Below are positions 1-7,960 of a stretch of DNA of 64,000 nt, piece after piece. How positions within the stretch are numbered: the first letter of the stretch is position 1; every line of letters begins with the position of its first letter. Made by a program: the position numbers and the translations under genes. Below the pieces are notes generated by a model, which saw nothing but the letters and a program-made list of their open reading frames with translations, did no database searches and was not told the DNA's origin. This DNA is from an uncultured Tateyamaria sp. GTDB lineage: Bacteria > Pseudomonadota > Alphaproteobacteria > Rhodobacterales > Rhodobacteraceae. The stretch lies in the NCBI RefSeq assembly GCF_947497045.1, contig NZ_CANMEU010000006.1, positions 62,001 to 126,000 of the forward strand, written 5' to 3'.

Positions 1-2
1 GG

Positions 3-647
3 GACCAGGCGCATTATCTGTTTGGGGTCATGCGTTTGGCTTTGGGCGCGCCTGTGTTGCTGTTCAACGGGGTCGATGGCGAATGGCTGGCCGAGGTCGC
101 CGAGGCGGGCAAGCGCGGCGGGGTTCTGGCCTGCGTCGCGGCGCGCCGCCCCTTGGTTATTCCGCCCGATCTGTGGTTGATGTTCGCCCCCATCAAGAAG
201 GCCCGCACCGACTTCATCGTGGAAAAGGCCGCCGAGATGGGCGTGCGCCGCATTGTGCCTGTGCAGACCGAGTTTACCAATGCGGGCCGGGTGCAACGCG
301 ACCGGTTGCAAGCCCATGCGGTCGAGGCCGCCGAGCAATGCGGCGGCACCTTCGTGCCCGAGGTGGCTGAAATGGTGCGGCTGGATCGCGCTTTGGCGGA
401 TCTGGGCGACCGGCAGGTGATGTTTTGCGACGAGGCAGAGGTCGGCGGCGCGCCGGCCTTGCCGGACGTGGCGGGACCGTGGGCGGTGCTGATCGGCCCC
501 GAAGGCGGGTTTTCGGACAAGGAACGCGCCCGGCTGCAAAGCCTTGATCAGGCGCATGCCGTCGCCCTCGGGCCGCGGATCTTGCGCGCCGATACGGCCG
601 CTGTGGCTGCTTTGACCGTCTGGCAGCAACGCTTGGGGGATTGGTGA
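3..647 (+). CDS. rsmE: 16S rRNA (uracil-1498-N3)-methyltransferase RsmE, 5' end cut off
   Basis: The gene methylates U1498 of 16S rRNA. The open frame runs into the left edge of the window with sense codons (DQAHYLFGV) before the first ATG at 30. Family members have this HYL...R segment internally, so the true start lies outside. The C-terminal half shows the SPOUT/RsmE signatures: IGPEGGF about 50 residues before the end, and LGPRILRADTA near the C-terminus, which together form the trefoil knot that binds S-adenosylmethionine. The stop codon is followed at once by the GNAT gene (ATG at 650), so the two are probably co-transcribed. The assignment is firm; only the N-terminus is missing. Confidence 0.93.
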   Translation, partial: DQAHYLFGVMRLALGAPVLLFNGVDGEWLAEVAEAGKRGGVLACVAARRPLVIPPDLWLMFAPIKKARTDFIVEKAAEMGVRRIVPVQTEFTNAGRVQRDRLQAHAVEAAEQCGGTFVPEVAEMVRLDRALADLGDRQVMFCDEAEVGGAPALPDVAGPWAVLIGPEGGFSDKERARLQSLDQAHAVALGPRILRADTAAVAALTVWQQRLGDW

Positions 648-649
648 GG

Positions 650-1498
650 ATGGCGCAGGACACCTGCGCCTTACGCCGTGCAGGCCGCGATGATGCAGCG
701 GCGATAGAGCGGTTCCTGTCCGGGCATGCCGAAACCTCGATGTTCCTGCGGTCAAATCTGGCTGCGCATGGGATTGGGGACAGCACGGCGCGGGCCGCGA
801 CAGATTTCGTGATCGCACAAGATGCCGAGGGGATCAAAGCGGTCTTCGGGATCACCCGGGCGGGCTATGTGCTGGTACAGATGCCAAATCCCGTGCCGGA
901 AATTCCGATATTGCAACACATGTGGGCCGGGCGGGCCGTTATGGGACTGACGGGGGTGCCGCATCAGGTTGCGGCGATGTTGACGGCGCTTGGCCTCGAA
1001 CAGAGGGTGCCCGCGCTTGACGATAACGAACCGCTCTACACGCTCGCGCTTGGTGACCTGGCAGTACCACGTGTTGTGGTGCACCCGCCCACCCCGGCGG
1101 ATCACACGCTGCTGGCGGGCTGGTTCGCAGCCTATGGGCGCGAGACCGGCACCGCCTTCACGGATGCCGAGGCACAGGAGCGGGCGACACGTGCCGTTGA
1201 AACCGCGGGGACACGTCTTCTCAAGGTCGAAGATCGCCCGGTTGCAATGACGGCCATCAATGCCAAAGTCAGTGATATGGTGCAGGTTGGGGGCGTGTTT
1301 GTGCCACCCGCTTTGCGCGCGCGCGGTTATGGCCGTCATGTGGTGGCAGGCCACTTGCAAGAGGCACGGGACGCGGGCATGAGCCGCGCCATCCTGTTCG
1401 CTGCCAACGCAGCGGCAGCCAGAGCTTACGAAGCGATCGGCTTCACACGGATCGGGGATTATCGCATTGTGATGTACGCCAACCCGGTCACCATCTGA
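650..1498 (+). CDS. GNAT-family N-acetyltransferase
   Basis: About 282 residues. The C-terminal half carries the GNAT acetyl-CoA loop (RARGYGR, around residues 221-227) followed by ARAYEAIGFTRIGDYRI, the usual GNAT end motif. The N-terminal half looks like a degenerate second GNAT-like lobe. The substrate cannot be read from sequence. ATG 650 is used here; GTG 644 would overlap the rsmE stop (GTGA). The first nine codons after the ATG lie inside a 24-nt element (652-675) that recurs identically in the terminator at 16580-16641. The start region therefore folds into a strong hairpin just after the start codon, which could damp translation. Family call is good, function unknown. Confidence 0.8.
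   Translation: MAQDTCALRRAGRDDAAAIERFLSGHAETSMFLRSNLAAHGIGDSTARAATDFVIAQDAEGIKAVFGITRAGYVLVQMPNPVPEIPILQHMWAGRAVMGLTGVPHQVAAMLTALGLEQRVPALDDNEPLYTLALGDLAVPRVVVHPPTPADHTLLAGWFAAYGRETGTAFTDAEAQERATRAVETAGTRLLKVEDRPVAMTAINAKVSDMVQVGGVFVPPALRARGYGRHVVAGHLQEARDAGMSRAILFAANAAAARAYEAIGFTRIGDYRIVMYANPVTI
652..675 (+). repeat. 24-nt palindromic element inside the start of the GNAT gene
   Basis: The core GGCGCAGGACACCTGCGCC is a perfect 8-bp stem with a 3-nt loop, followed by TTACG. The same 24 nt occur at 16580-16603 and, inverted, at 16618-16641. Here the element encodes residues 2-9 of the GNAT protein. Confidence 0.85.
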
Positions 1499-1509
1499 AA
1501 GGAAGCGTG

Positions 1510-2043
1510 ATGTTCTTTCGACCCGAAGCAACCGCCCAAATCTGGCGCTGGCGCGAAGTGCTGGTGGGCGTCGCACTGGCTGTTCTCGCCTTGTGGTGGT
1601 TGGCCGGGCCCGGCGGATTGCTGGGCTTCATCGCGCCCGTTCTGCTGGTCGGGGCAGGCGCGTTGATCATGGTCGGCCTGCAACGGGGCCGCTTTCGCGG
1701 GGCCGGGGGTGGGCTTGGTACCGTGCAGGTGGACGAAGGTCAGGTCACCTACTTTGGGCCACTGTCGGGCGGTGCCATCGCGATGCGCGAGATGCAGCGC
1801 CTCATGCTGGACGGCGCGCAGCGTCCTGCGCACTGGCGATTGGAACAACTTGGCCACCCGCCCGTGATGATCCCGGTGGATGCCGAAGGAGCGGATGCGC
1901 TTTTTGATGCGTTCGCGGCTTTGCCGGGGCTGAAAACCGAACGGATGCTGGCCCAATTGCGCGATGGACCCTCCAAGCCTGTGCTGATCTGGGAACGCGC
2001 CGCACCCACGCTTGCGCAGATGAAGCCTGCGGGCCGTGCCTGA
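1510..2043 (+). CDS. Conserved membrane protein with two N-terminal transmembrane helices
   Basis: About 177 residues. Two hydrophobic segments (roughly 16-33 and 37-58) separated by a Gly/Pro turn are followed by a soluble C-terminal domain of about 110 residues. I do not recognise a named family. The start is taken at ATG 1510 because GAAAGGAAG lies just upstream; GTG 1507 is an alternative. It follows the GNAT gene by 11 bp and precedes gshA, so it may belong to the same transcription unit. The end of the gene contains a 9-bp inverted repeat (CTTGCGCAG at 2011 with CTGCGCAAG at 2044) that spans the stop codon but has no T-run. Confidence 0.7.
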   Translation: MFFRPEATAQIWRWREVLVGVALAVLALWWLAGPGGLLGFIAPVLLVGAGALIMVGLQRGRFRGAGGGLGTVQVDEGQVTYFGPLSGGAIAMREMQRLMLDGAQRPAHWRLEQLGHPPVMIPVDAEGADALFDAFAALPGLKTERMLAQLRDGPSKPVLIWERAAPTLAQMKPAGRA

Positions 2044-2195
2044 CTGCGCAAGCCCGAGTTGAGCGGGGGGCGAACCCATGCGCATCTGCGCGCACTGGCC
2101 CGTGAATTGGTGCAGACCCTGCGCGCATTGACACCCCCGCCAAATCGCCCCATCCCTAGACCTCAAACTTGCGGCCATTCGGGAGCGCCCAGTCC

Positions 2196-3566
2196 ATGTC
2201 TATTCCCCAGTCCGGCGGCGGACCGATCGAGCATCACGACCAGTTGGCCGAATATATGGCTGAAGGGTGCAAACCCAAGGGCGCATGGCGCATCGGGACA
2301 GAGCACGAGAAATTCGGCTATTGTCAGGACACGCTGAAACCGCTGCCGTTCGAGGGCGCACGTTCGGTCGAGGCCGTTTTGGGTGGTCTGCGGGATCGCC
2401 ACGGCTGGAGCGAAGTGCGCGAGGGTGGCAAGCTGACCGGACTTGAAAAGGGGAGGTGCAACATCTCGCTTGAACCCGGTGGCGCGCTGGAACTGGCTGG
2501 TGCCCCGCTCGAGACGATCCACGAGACCTGCGACGAGACCAACCAGCATCTGGCCGAAGTCACCGAGGTAGCCAATGAAATCGGAGTGGGTTTTATCGGT
2601 CTGGGGGCCGCGCCCCATTGGACGCACGAAGAAATGCCGCTGATGCCCAAGGGCCGCTACAAGCTGATGGATGCCTATATGGGCAAGGTCGGCACGATGG
2701 GGCGCACGATGATGCGGCGCACCTGCACGGTGCAGGTGAACCTTGATTTTGCCTCCGAAGCGGACATGGTCCAAAAGATGCGCGTCGCCGTGGCGTTGCA
2801 GCCCGTGGCCGTCGCCTTATTTGCAAACTCTCCGTTCTTTGAGGGCAAACTAAACGGCCACAAGTCGTGGCGGTCCCGTGTCTGGCGCGACCTTGACCCG
2901 GACCGCACCGGCATGGTGCCCTTCATCTTCGAGGACGGGTTCGGGTTCGAGGCATGGGTGCAATATGCGCTCGATGTGCCGATGTATTTTGTCTACCGCG
3001 ACGGCAAATATATCGACGCGTTGGGTATGTCGTTCCGCGATTTCATGGCCGGAAAGCTGCCCGCATTGCCGGGCGAGACGCCGACGCTCAGCGATTGGGC
3101 CGATCACATGACGACCGCCTTTCCCGAGGCACGTGTCAAGAAATTCATCGAAATGCGTGGGGCGGATGGCAACCCGTGGCGGCGTTTGTGTGCGCTGCCA
3201 GCGTTCTGGGTCGGCTTGATGTATGATCAGAACGCGCTGGATGCAGCATGGGATCTGGTCAAAGGGTTTGACGCAGAAACGCGCGAAGGGTTGCGTGTCG
3301 CGGCCTCTGAACAAGGGCTTCAGGCCGAGGTGAACGGGGTGCGGATGCACGATCTGGCCCGTCAGGCGGTCGAGATTTCGCGGGCCGGGCTGGTGGCGCG
3401 GGCGCGCAGTGGTGCCGGTGGTCTGGTCCCGGATGAAACACATTTCCTGAACGCGCTTCAGGAAAGTATCGATACGGGCAAAGTGCCCGCGGACGAGTTG
3501 ATCGACCGCTATAACTCCGACTGGAACGGCGACGTGACGCGGGTGTTTACGGACTATTCCTACTAG
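2196..3566 (+). CDS. gshA: Glutamate-cysteine ligase (plant/alphaproteobacterial type)
   Basis: It makes gamma-glutamylcysteine from glutamate and cysteine, the first and limiting step of glutathione synthesis. The 456-residue length and motifs fit the class found in plants and alphaproteobacteria (GCS2 superfamily): GTEHEKFGYC near residues 30-39, RCNISLEPGGALELAG around 86-101, and GFIGLGAAPHW. ATG 2196 is chosen because a longer frame from 2169 adds non-conserved residues and GGGAG lies upstream. It converges on the LysE gene; the two stop codons share the palindrome CTAG. Glutathione also links to chaC and gloB elsewhere in the window, though not in one operon. Confidence 0.93.
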   Translation: MSIPQSGGGPIEHHDQLAEYMAEGCKPKGAWRIGTEHEKFGYCQDTLKPLPFEGARSVEAVLGGLRDRHGWSEVREGGKLTGLEKGRCNISLEPGGALELAGAPLETIHETCDETNQHLAEVTEVANEIGVGFIGLGAAPHWTHEEMPLMPKGRYKLMDAYMGKVGTMGRTMMRRTCTVQVNLDFASEADMVQKMRVAVALQPVAVALFANSPFFEGKLNGHKSWRSRVWRDLDPDRTGMVPFIFEDGFGFEAWVQYALDVPMYFVYRDGKYIDALGMSFRDFMAGKLPALPGETPTLSDWADHMTTAFPEARVKKFIEMRGADGNPWRRLCALPAFWVGLMYDQNALDAAWDLVKGFDAETREGLRVAASEQGLQAEVNGVRMHDLARQAVEISRAGLVARARSGAGGLVPDETHFLNALQESIDTGKVPADELIDRYNSDWNGDVTRVFTDYSY

Positions 3567-4186
3567 GCCAACTTGGCCGTCAGGATACGCAGGGCGGCGG
3601 CCCCGAAAAAGATCGCGAAGGCGGCCTCGAACATGCGTTTGGCGCGCGCATAAGCCCGGATCATTGGCCCGGATGAAAAGATAAACGCGTAGCCGTGAAA
3701 GACCGTAAAGCTAAGCGCGCCCACGGCCAGAATGACGGTGACAAGTGCCGAGACCGGCGCGCCGGGCGGCACCCCGACCGAATAAAGCGCGCCAAAGAAC
3801 AGGATCGCCTTGGGATTCGTCAGATGCAGCCCCAGCCCCTTGGCATAGTGGCCCCGGATCGACTTTTGGCTGACGTCGGGCACTTTCAGTGAGGCACCCG
3901 CCCAGGCCGCGCGTGCGGATTTGATGGCCAGCCAGCCGAGATAGGCGGCCCCCGCATAGCGCACAATCTCGAACAGCCACGCATTGGCCAGCATGATCGC
4001 TCCAAGCCCAAAGGCCGCTGACACGGACCACATGAACGACCCTGTGGTCACACCTGATGCGACGGCCAACCCCGCCCGCCGTCCCGACGCCATGGAGGTG
4101 CCCGCAATCGTGAGCGTGGCCGGGCCGGGACTTGCGCCAGCCAACAAGGCGGCCAGCAGGATGAGGGGCAGGTTGATATCTGTCAT
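3563..4186 (-). CDS. LysE/RhtB-family amino-acid exporter
   Basis: A roughly 207-residue inner-membrane protein with about six hydrophobic segments. The family hallmarks are ASPGPATL near residue 20 and LTNPKAILFF in the second half. Members export amino acids or related metabolites; the substrate cannot be assigned. ATG 4186 is preferred over GTG 4195 because AGGGTGG sits at ribosome-binding distance before it. The gene lies 10 bp downstream of the 85-residue ORF that follows plsY and may be the last gene of that minus-strand run. Confidence 0.87.
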   Translation of the reverse strand: MTDINLPLILLAALLAGASPGPATLTIAGTSMASGRRAGLAVASGVTTGSFMWSVSAAFGLGAIMLANAWLFEIVRYAGAAYLGWLAIKSARAAWAGASLKVPDVSQKSIRGHYAKGLGLHLTNPKAILFFGALYSVGVPPGAPVSALVTVILAVGALSFTVFHGYAFIFSSGPMIRAYARAKRMFEAAFAIFFGAAALRILTAKLA

Positions 4187-4196
4187 GTTCGCCACC

Positions 4197-4454
4197 CTAG
4201 AGGTCAGGTCGCGCCGCGTCTACGAAGGCGCGCACCTTTTGATCAGACATTTCGCAGGGCCTGAGCTGTGCACCGGATGCCAGATCGTACCAGTTGAGGC
4301 TGATATAGTCCGGCCCGCCCAGTTCCTCTGCGACCAATTTAATGGATTTTCCGCCCGCAAAGCTGGATTTTGTGACCACATAGCGCCGCCCATATGCGGT
4401 GGCGGTGAAGGTGCCGTGCGGCAGGGCTGCAAGCCGTTGTGCAAAGCCGCTCAG
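4197..4454 (-). CDS. Conserved small protein of about 85 residues, non-ATG start
   Basis: The frame after plsY encodes a protein-like sequence (GTFTATAYGRRYVVTKSSF, KLVAEELGG, ISLNWYDLASGAQLRPCEM). It has even composition, unlike an antisense shadow. No ATG, GTG or TTG lies close to the conserved part. The best candidate is CTG at 4454-4452, which overlaps the plsY stop as CTGA, the same arrangement as the usual ATGA coupling. Initiation would then depend on translational coupling with plsY. I do not know the function. The start codon is the uncertain part; the coding nature looks good. Confidence 0.6.
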   Translation of the reverse strand: MSGFAQRLAALPHGTFTATAYGRRYVVTKSSFAGGKSIKLVAEELGGPDYISLNWYDLASGAQLRPCEMSDQKVRAFVDAARPDL

Positions 4455-5065
4455 TTGGATTTTGAACCGATCCTGGGCTCGGTCCCGGCGCGGATGCGTG
4501 CGATATTGGCCCGGTGGCGTAGAAAGATCAGCAGGGTCAAAAGGATGCCCATGATGATTGCATCGGGCCTGCCCAGAGACATCATAAGGAAGGTAGATGA
4601 GGCCGCCGCGACAAGCGCGCCCATCGACGACATTCGGCTCAGGGCTGCGCCCACCAGCCATGCCAGACAGGCACCAACCCCGATGGGCCAATGCAGCGCC
4701 AGAAGCAGACCGAGGAAGGTTGCAACCCCTTTGCCCCCCTTGAACGCCAGCCAGACCGGATAGCAGTGGCCAAGCATTGCGGCCAACCCGGCGATTTGGG
4801 CGGCATCCTCGACCCCCGTCATGGCCCGCGCCAGCAACAGGGCCACAGCCCCTTTGGCCGCATCCAGCACCAGCGTCAGTGCGGCGGCGGTCTTGTTGCC
4901 CGTGCGCAGGACGTTTGTGGCCCCGATATTTCCGGACCCGATGTCGCGCAAGTTGCCAAGGTTCATCACCCGGGCCAGCACCATGCCAAAGGGGATCGAC
5001 CCCAAGCCATAACCAATCACCGCCCACAGGATCAGGGTGACCGCAGAAGAATCGAAGTAAGGCAT
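4451..5065 (-). CDS. plsY: Glycerol-3-phosphate acyltransferase PlsY
   Basis: It transfers acyl groups from acyl-phosphate to glycerol-3-phosphate, giving lysophosphatidic acid for phospholipid synthesis. The 204 residues carry the three PlsY motifs in order: GSIPFGMVLARV and GSGNIGATNVLR in the first third, then GHCYPVWLAFKGGKGVAT. There are five to six membrane segments. It begins next to the stop of the dihydroorotase homologue (1 bp apart) and its end overlaps the small ORF, so it appears to be translated as part of the pyrB-led minus-strand operon. Confidence 0.95.
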   Translation of the reverse strand: MPYFDSSAVTLILWAVIGYGLGSIPFGMVLARVMNLGNLRDIGSGNIGATNVLRTGNKTAAALTLVLDAAKGAVALLLARAMTGVEDAAQIAGLAAMLGHCYPVWLAFKGGKGVATFLGLLLALHWPIGVGACLAWLVGAALSRMSSMGALVAAASSTFLMMSLGRPDAIIMGILLTLLIFLRHRANIARIRAGTEPRIGSKSN

Positions 5066-6349
5066 TTAGGCTCTCTTATAGACAGAGTGACCGGCGACGA
5101 AGGTGTGCAACACTTTACCCTGCATCCGCGCCCCATCAAAGGGCGTGTTGCGCGATTTCGACTGGAGTGTGGCACGATCCATCACAAAGGGTGCGTGAGG
5201 GTCAAACAGCACCAGATCCGCAGGGGCCCCGATGGCGAGCCGCCCACAGGGCAGATCCAACCGTTTGGCCGGGTTCAGCGACATGGCCCGCCAGAGCGTC
5301 GGCAGATCAACATGATCGCTGTGAAACAGGCGCATGGCGGCGGGCAATAGGGTTTCCAGCGCAACCGCGCCCGACGCGGCGGCCTCAAAGGGCAGGCGCT
5401 TGCTTTCCTCATCCTGCGGTGTGTGCATCGATGATATCACGTCGATCAATCCGCTGTGGACGGCTTCGGCCATGGCAAGCCGGTCGTCCTCGTCCCGCAG
5501 GGGCGGTTTGATTTTGAAGAAGGTGCGGTAGTCGGCCACGTCCAGCGCATTAAGCGTGAGGTGGTGGATGGACGTGCCTGCGGTGATGTCGAACCCGTTT
5601 TGTTTGGCGCGTTCCAGCGGGGGCAGGGCGCGGGCAGTCGTGATCTGGTCGGCGTGATAGCGCGCGCCGGTCAGCTCGATCATCGCGATGTCGCGGTCCA
5701 GACCCATGCGTTCGGCCATGGGCGAGACGGCCGGCAGGCCGCGCAGGCTCGCGAATTTGCCGGATGTGGCCGCAGCCCCCGCCGAGAGGCCCGGATCCTG
5801 AGGATGCCCCAGCACCAGCGCGCCAAGCGAGCGCGCGTAGGAAAGCGCGCGCCCGAACACCTTGGTGTCGCTCACCACGTTGTCGCAATCGGTAAAGGCG
5901 ACGGCCCCTGCATCAAGCAGAAAGCCGATCTCTGTCATTTCGCGCCCCTGTCGCCCTTTGGTCAGTGCGGCCATGGGCAACACGTTGACGGGCGCTGCTT
6001 CGCGTGCGCGGCGGATCACGAATTCCAGCGTTTCGGGGTTGTCGATGGCGGGGTCCGTGTCAGGACGTGTGACCATCGTGGTGACGCCGCCCGCGGCGGC
6101 AGCAAGCCCGGCTGAACCAAAGCTTTCCTTGTGCCGCTCGCCCGGTTCGCAGACTTTCACGCCCAGATCGACAAGGCCGGGGGCCAAGTGTTTCCTGTCG
6201 CAGTCCACAGTCTCTCTGGCCTGTGGGTGGGGCGTATCGTCCGTGATAATAGCCGAAATCCTGCCGTCCGTGACGCCGAGCGCCCCGGTGATGACAGTGC
6301 CACCTTCGGGGTCGACCAGCTTGGCATTGGTGAAAAGCGTGTCAATCAT
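5066..6349 (-). CDS. Dihydroorotase-family protein, probably non-catalytic (PyrC'/PyrX type)
   Basis: The 427 residues align along the whole length with type I dihydroorotases (for example KPPLRDEDDR about residue 281 and TSIHHLTLN about 259). Key active-site residues are replaced. The metal-binding His-x-His after the first strand is Gly63-Val-Lys65 (DLGVKVCEPG). The catalytic Asp of the usual DHAPH block is Met308 (SSMHTPQ). His182, His232 and Asp154 remain. Non-catalytic homologues of this kind are known to form the scaffold of a large aspartate transcarbamoylase complex, as with PyrC' of Pseudomonas. Position downstream of pyrB supports that role; an active PyrC should be encoded elsewhere. 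ATG 6349 overlaps the upstream gene as ATGA. Confidence 0.85.
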   Translation of the reverse strand: MIDTLFTNAKLVDPEGGTVITGALGVTDGRISAIITDDTPHPQARETVDCDRKHLAPGLVDLGVKVCEPGERHKESFGSAGLAAAAGGVTTMVTRPDTDPAIDNPETLEFVIRRAREAAPVNVLPMAALTKGRQGREMTEIGFLLDAGAVAFTDCDNVVSDTKVFGRALSYARSLGALVLGHPQDPGLSAGAAATSGKFASLRGLPAVSPMAERMGLDRDIAMIELTGARYHADQITTARALPPLERAKQNGFDITAGTSIHHLTLNALDVADYRTFFKIKPPLRDEDDRLAMAEAVHSGLIDVISSMHTPQDEESKRLPFEAAASGAVALETLLPAAMRLFHSDHVDLPTLWRAMSLNPAKRLDLPCGRLAIGAPADLVLFDPHAPFVMDRATLQSKSRNTPFDGARMQGKVLHTFVAGHSVYKRA

Positions 6350-6885
6350 CCGGCGATCCAAATCATGGCCCATGTGAACAGACCCAACAGGATCAGCACA
6401 ACGGTCGCGATGCGGCCTGACATGGCGGCATCCGATGGTTTCTTTTTTGTCGTGCCTTGCGGGGCGGAGTAGGGCTTGGCTGCCTCTGAGGTGACCGTTT
6501 CGGTCACGCTCCAGTCCGTGCGGACCTCGCCATAGGTGCCGATCAGTGTCAGCGCAGGATCGGGCGTCAGCGTGGTGGCGGTGCCCCCAAAGGCGCGGGA
6601 AAAGACGATCAGGACCCACCCGCCCAAGCGGTCGATCTTGGCGCGGTCGGGCGCGATCTGATCCTGGGGAACGGCATTGCCTTCGATCAGGTATCCGGCG
6701 AGGCCGACCCCTTCGAGGTCCGAGAGTGGAAAGATTTCGACCTGTTCGGCGTCGACATCGGCCCCGAGGGCCGTGTTGATCGTGCCCGGATTGTCCTTGA
6801 GGGCGTGAGCCTCCGTATCTGTCATCGACAGGGCGAAGACCCGGATCACACCGACTTCATGCGCGGGGATGGTGATGGGTGTCAT
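6346..6885 (-). CDS. Tail-anchored protein between pyrB and the dihydroorotase homologue
   Basis: 179 residues with a soluble N-terminal domain of about 125 residues, a Lys/Pro-rich linker (about 140-152) and one C-terminal hydrophobic helix (about 155-178) ending almost at the C-terminus. I do not recognise the family. It overlaps pyrB by 4 bp and the dihydroorotase homologue by 4 bp (ATGA both times), so the three are translated in series. The architecture suggests a membrane-facing partner of the aspartate transcarbamoylase complex, but that is inference from position only. Confidence 0.75.
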   Translation of the reverse strand: MTPITIPAHEVGVIRVFALSMTDTEAHALKDNPGTINTALGADVDAEQVEIFPLSDLEGVGLAGYLIEGNAVPQDQIAPDRAKIDRLGGWVLIVFSRAFGGTATTLTPDPALTLIGTYGEVRTDWSVTETVTSEAAKPYSAPQGTTKKKPSDAAMSGRIATVVLILLGLFTWAMIWIAG

Positions 6886-7829
6886 GCCGCCCCCCCTTGC
6901 AGCGCGCGCTGGTTGCGGGCCAGCAAATCCATCGCCGCCATGCGCACGGCCACGCCCATTTCCACCTGATCCTGAATGACGGAGCGGTTGATGTCGTCGG
7001 CCAATGTGCCGTCGATCTCGACACCCCGGTTCATCGGGCCGGGATGCATCACGATGGCGTCGGGCTTGGCATAGGCCAGCTTGGCCGCGTCCAGCCCGTA
7101 GCGGTGATAATATTCGCGGCTTGACGGGATGAACCCGCCATCCATCCGCTCGCGTTGCAGGCGCAGCATCATCACCACATCGACGTCCTTGAGGCCCTCG
7201 GCCATGTCATCGAACACTTCCACACCGAACTCGGAAATCCCCGACGGCATCAGCGTGGGCGGCGCGATCAGGCGGATCCGGTTCTCCATCTTGCCCAGAA
7301 GGATGATGTTGGAGCGCGCAACGCGCGAATGCGCAATGTCGCCGCAGATCGCGATGTTGAGCCGATGCAGCCGCCCTTTGGCACGCCGGATGGTGAGCGC
7401 ATCAAGTAACGCTTGGGTCGGATGTTCGTGCCGCCCGTCGCCCGCGTTCAGCACGGCACAGTTGACCTTCTGCGCCAGCAGATCGACTGCGCCGGAATGG
7501 GGATGGCGCACCACCAGCAGGTCGGGGTGCATCGCGTTCAGCGTCATGGCTGTGTCGATCAGGGTCTCGCCCTTGGTGATCGAACTGGCCTGCATGGCCA
7601 TGTTCATCACGTCCGCCCCAAGGCGCTTGCCGGCCAGCTCGAAACTGGCCTGCGTGCGGGTCGAGTTTTCAAAGAACATGTTGATCTGGGTCAGTCCGGC
7701 CAGTGCGTCGCCATGCTTTTGCGTTGCACGGTTCAGGGTCACATAGTCTTCGGCCAGATCAAGCAGTGTCGTGATCTCGTCCTGGCGCAGGTGTTCGATG
7801 CCCAGAAGGTGGCGATGGGTGAAGGTCAT
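6882..7829 (-). CDS. pyrB: Aspartate carbamoyltransferase catalytic subunit
   Basis: It condenses carbamoyl phosphate with aspartate, the committed step of pyrimidine synthesis. The 315 residues show the carbamoyl-phosphate loop [16 protein letters not shown] (about 50-66), [11 protein letters not shown], the [10 protein letters not shown] block, and [13 protein letters not shown] near the C-terminus. No regulatory pyrI gene is present, which fits the class of enzymes that assemble with a dihydroorotase-like protein. It is the first gene of a minus-strand operon with a recognisable promoter at 7856-7885. Confidence 0.96.
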   Translation of the reverse strand: MTFTHRHLLGIEHLRQDEITTLLDLAEDYVTLNRATQKHGDALAGLTQINMFFENSTRTQASFELAGKRLGADVMNMAMQASSITKGETLIDTAMTLNAMHPDLLVVRHPHSGAVDLLAQKVNCAVLNAGDGRHEHPTQALLDALTIRRAKGRLHRLNIAICGDIAHSRVARSNIILLGKMENRIRLIAPPTLMPSGISEFGVEVFDDMAEGLKDVDVVMMLRLQRERMDGGFIPSSREYYHRYGLDAAKLAYAKPDAIVMHPGPMNRGVEIDGTLADDINRSVIQDQVEMGVAVRMAAMDLLARNQRALQGGAA

Positions 7830-7855
7830 GGTGATCCTTTGGCGCGTCTGGCGCG

Positions 7856-7885
7856 CTTATAGGCGGTGCGGGGTGGGCGCGGCAA
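7856..7885 (-). promoter_or_regulatory. pyrB: Candidate sigma-70 promoter for pyrB
   Basis: On the minus strand TTGCCG (7885-7880) is followed after 18 bp by TATAAG (7861-7856), about 26 bp before the pyrB ATG. There is no room for a long attenuator leader. Confidence 0.5.
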
Positions 7886-7960
7886 GCGGTCGGATTTGCA
7901 TATTTATCTGAACAATGAAGAGGCATTTTGGTTTCTGTTTGCACGGGATAGGCTGAGGGC

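Noticed and set aside
7908-7930. Third copy of the 3'-end repeat core
   Set aside because: Similarity (TATTTAT...GAACAATGAAG) is too weak and it lies at gene starts, not 3' ends.
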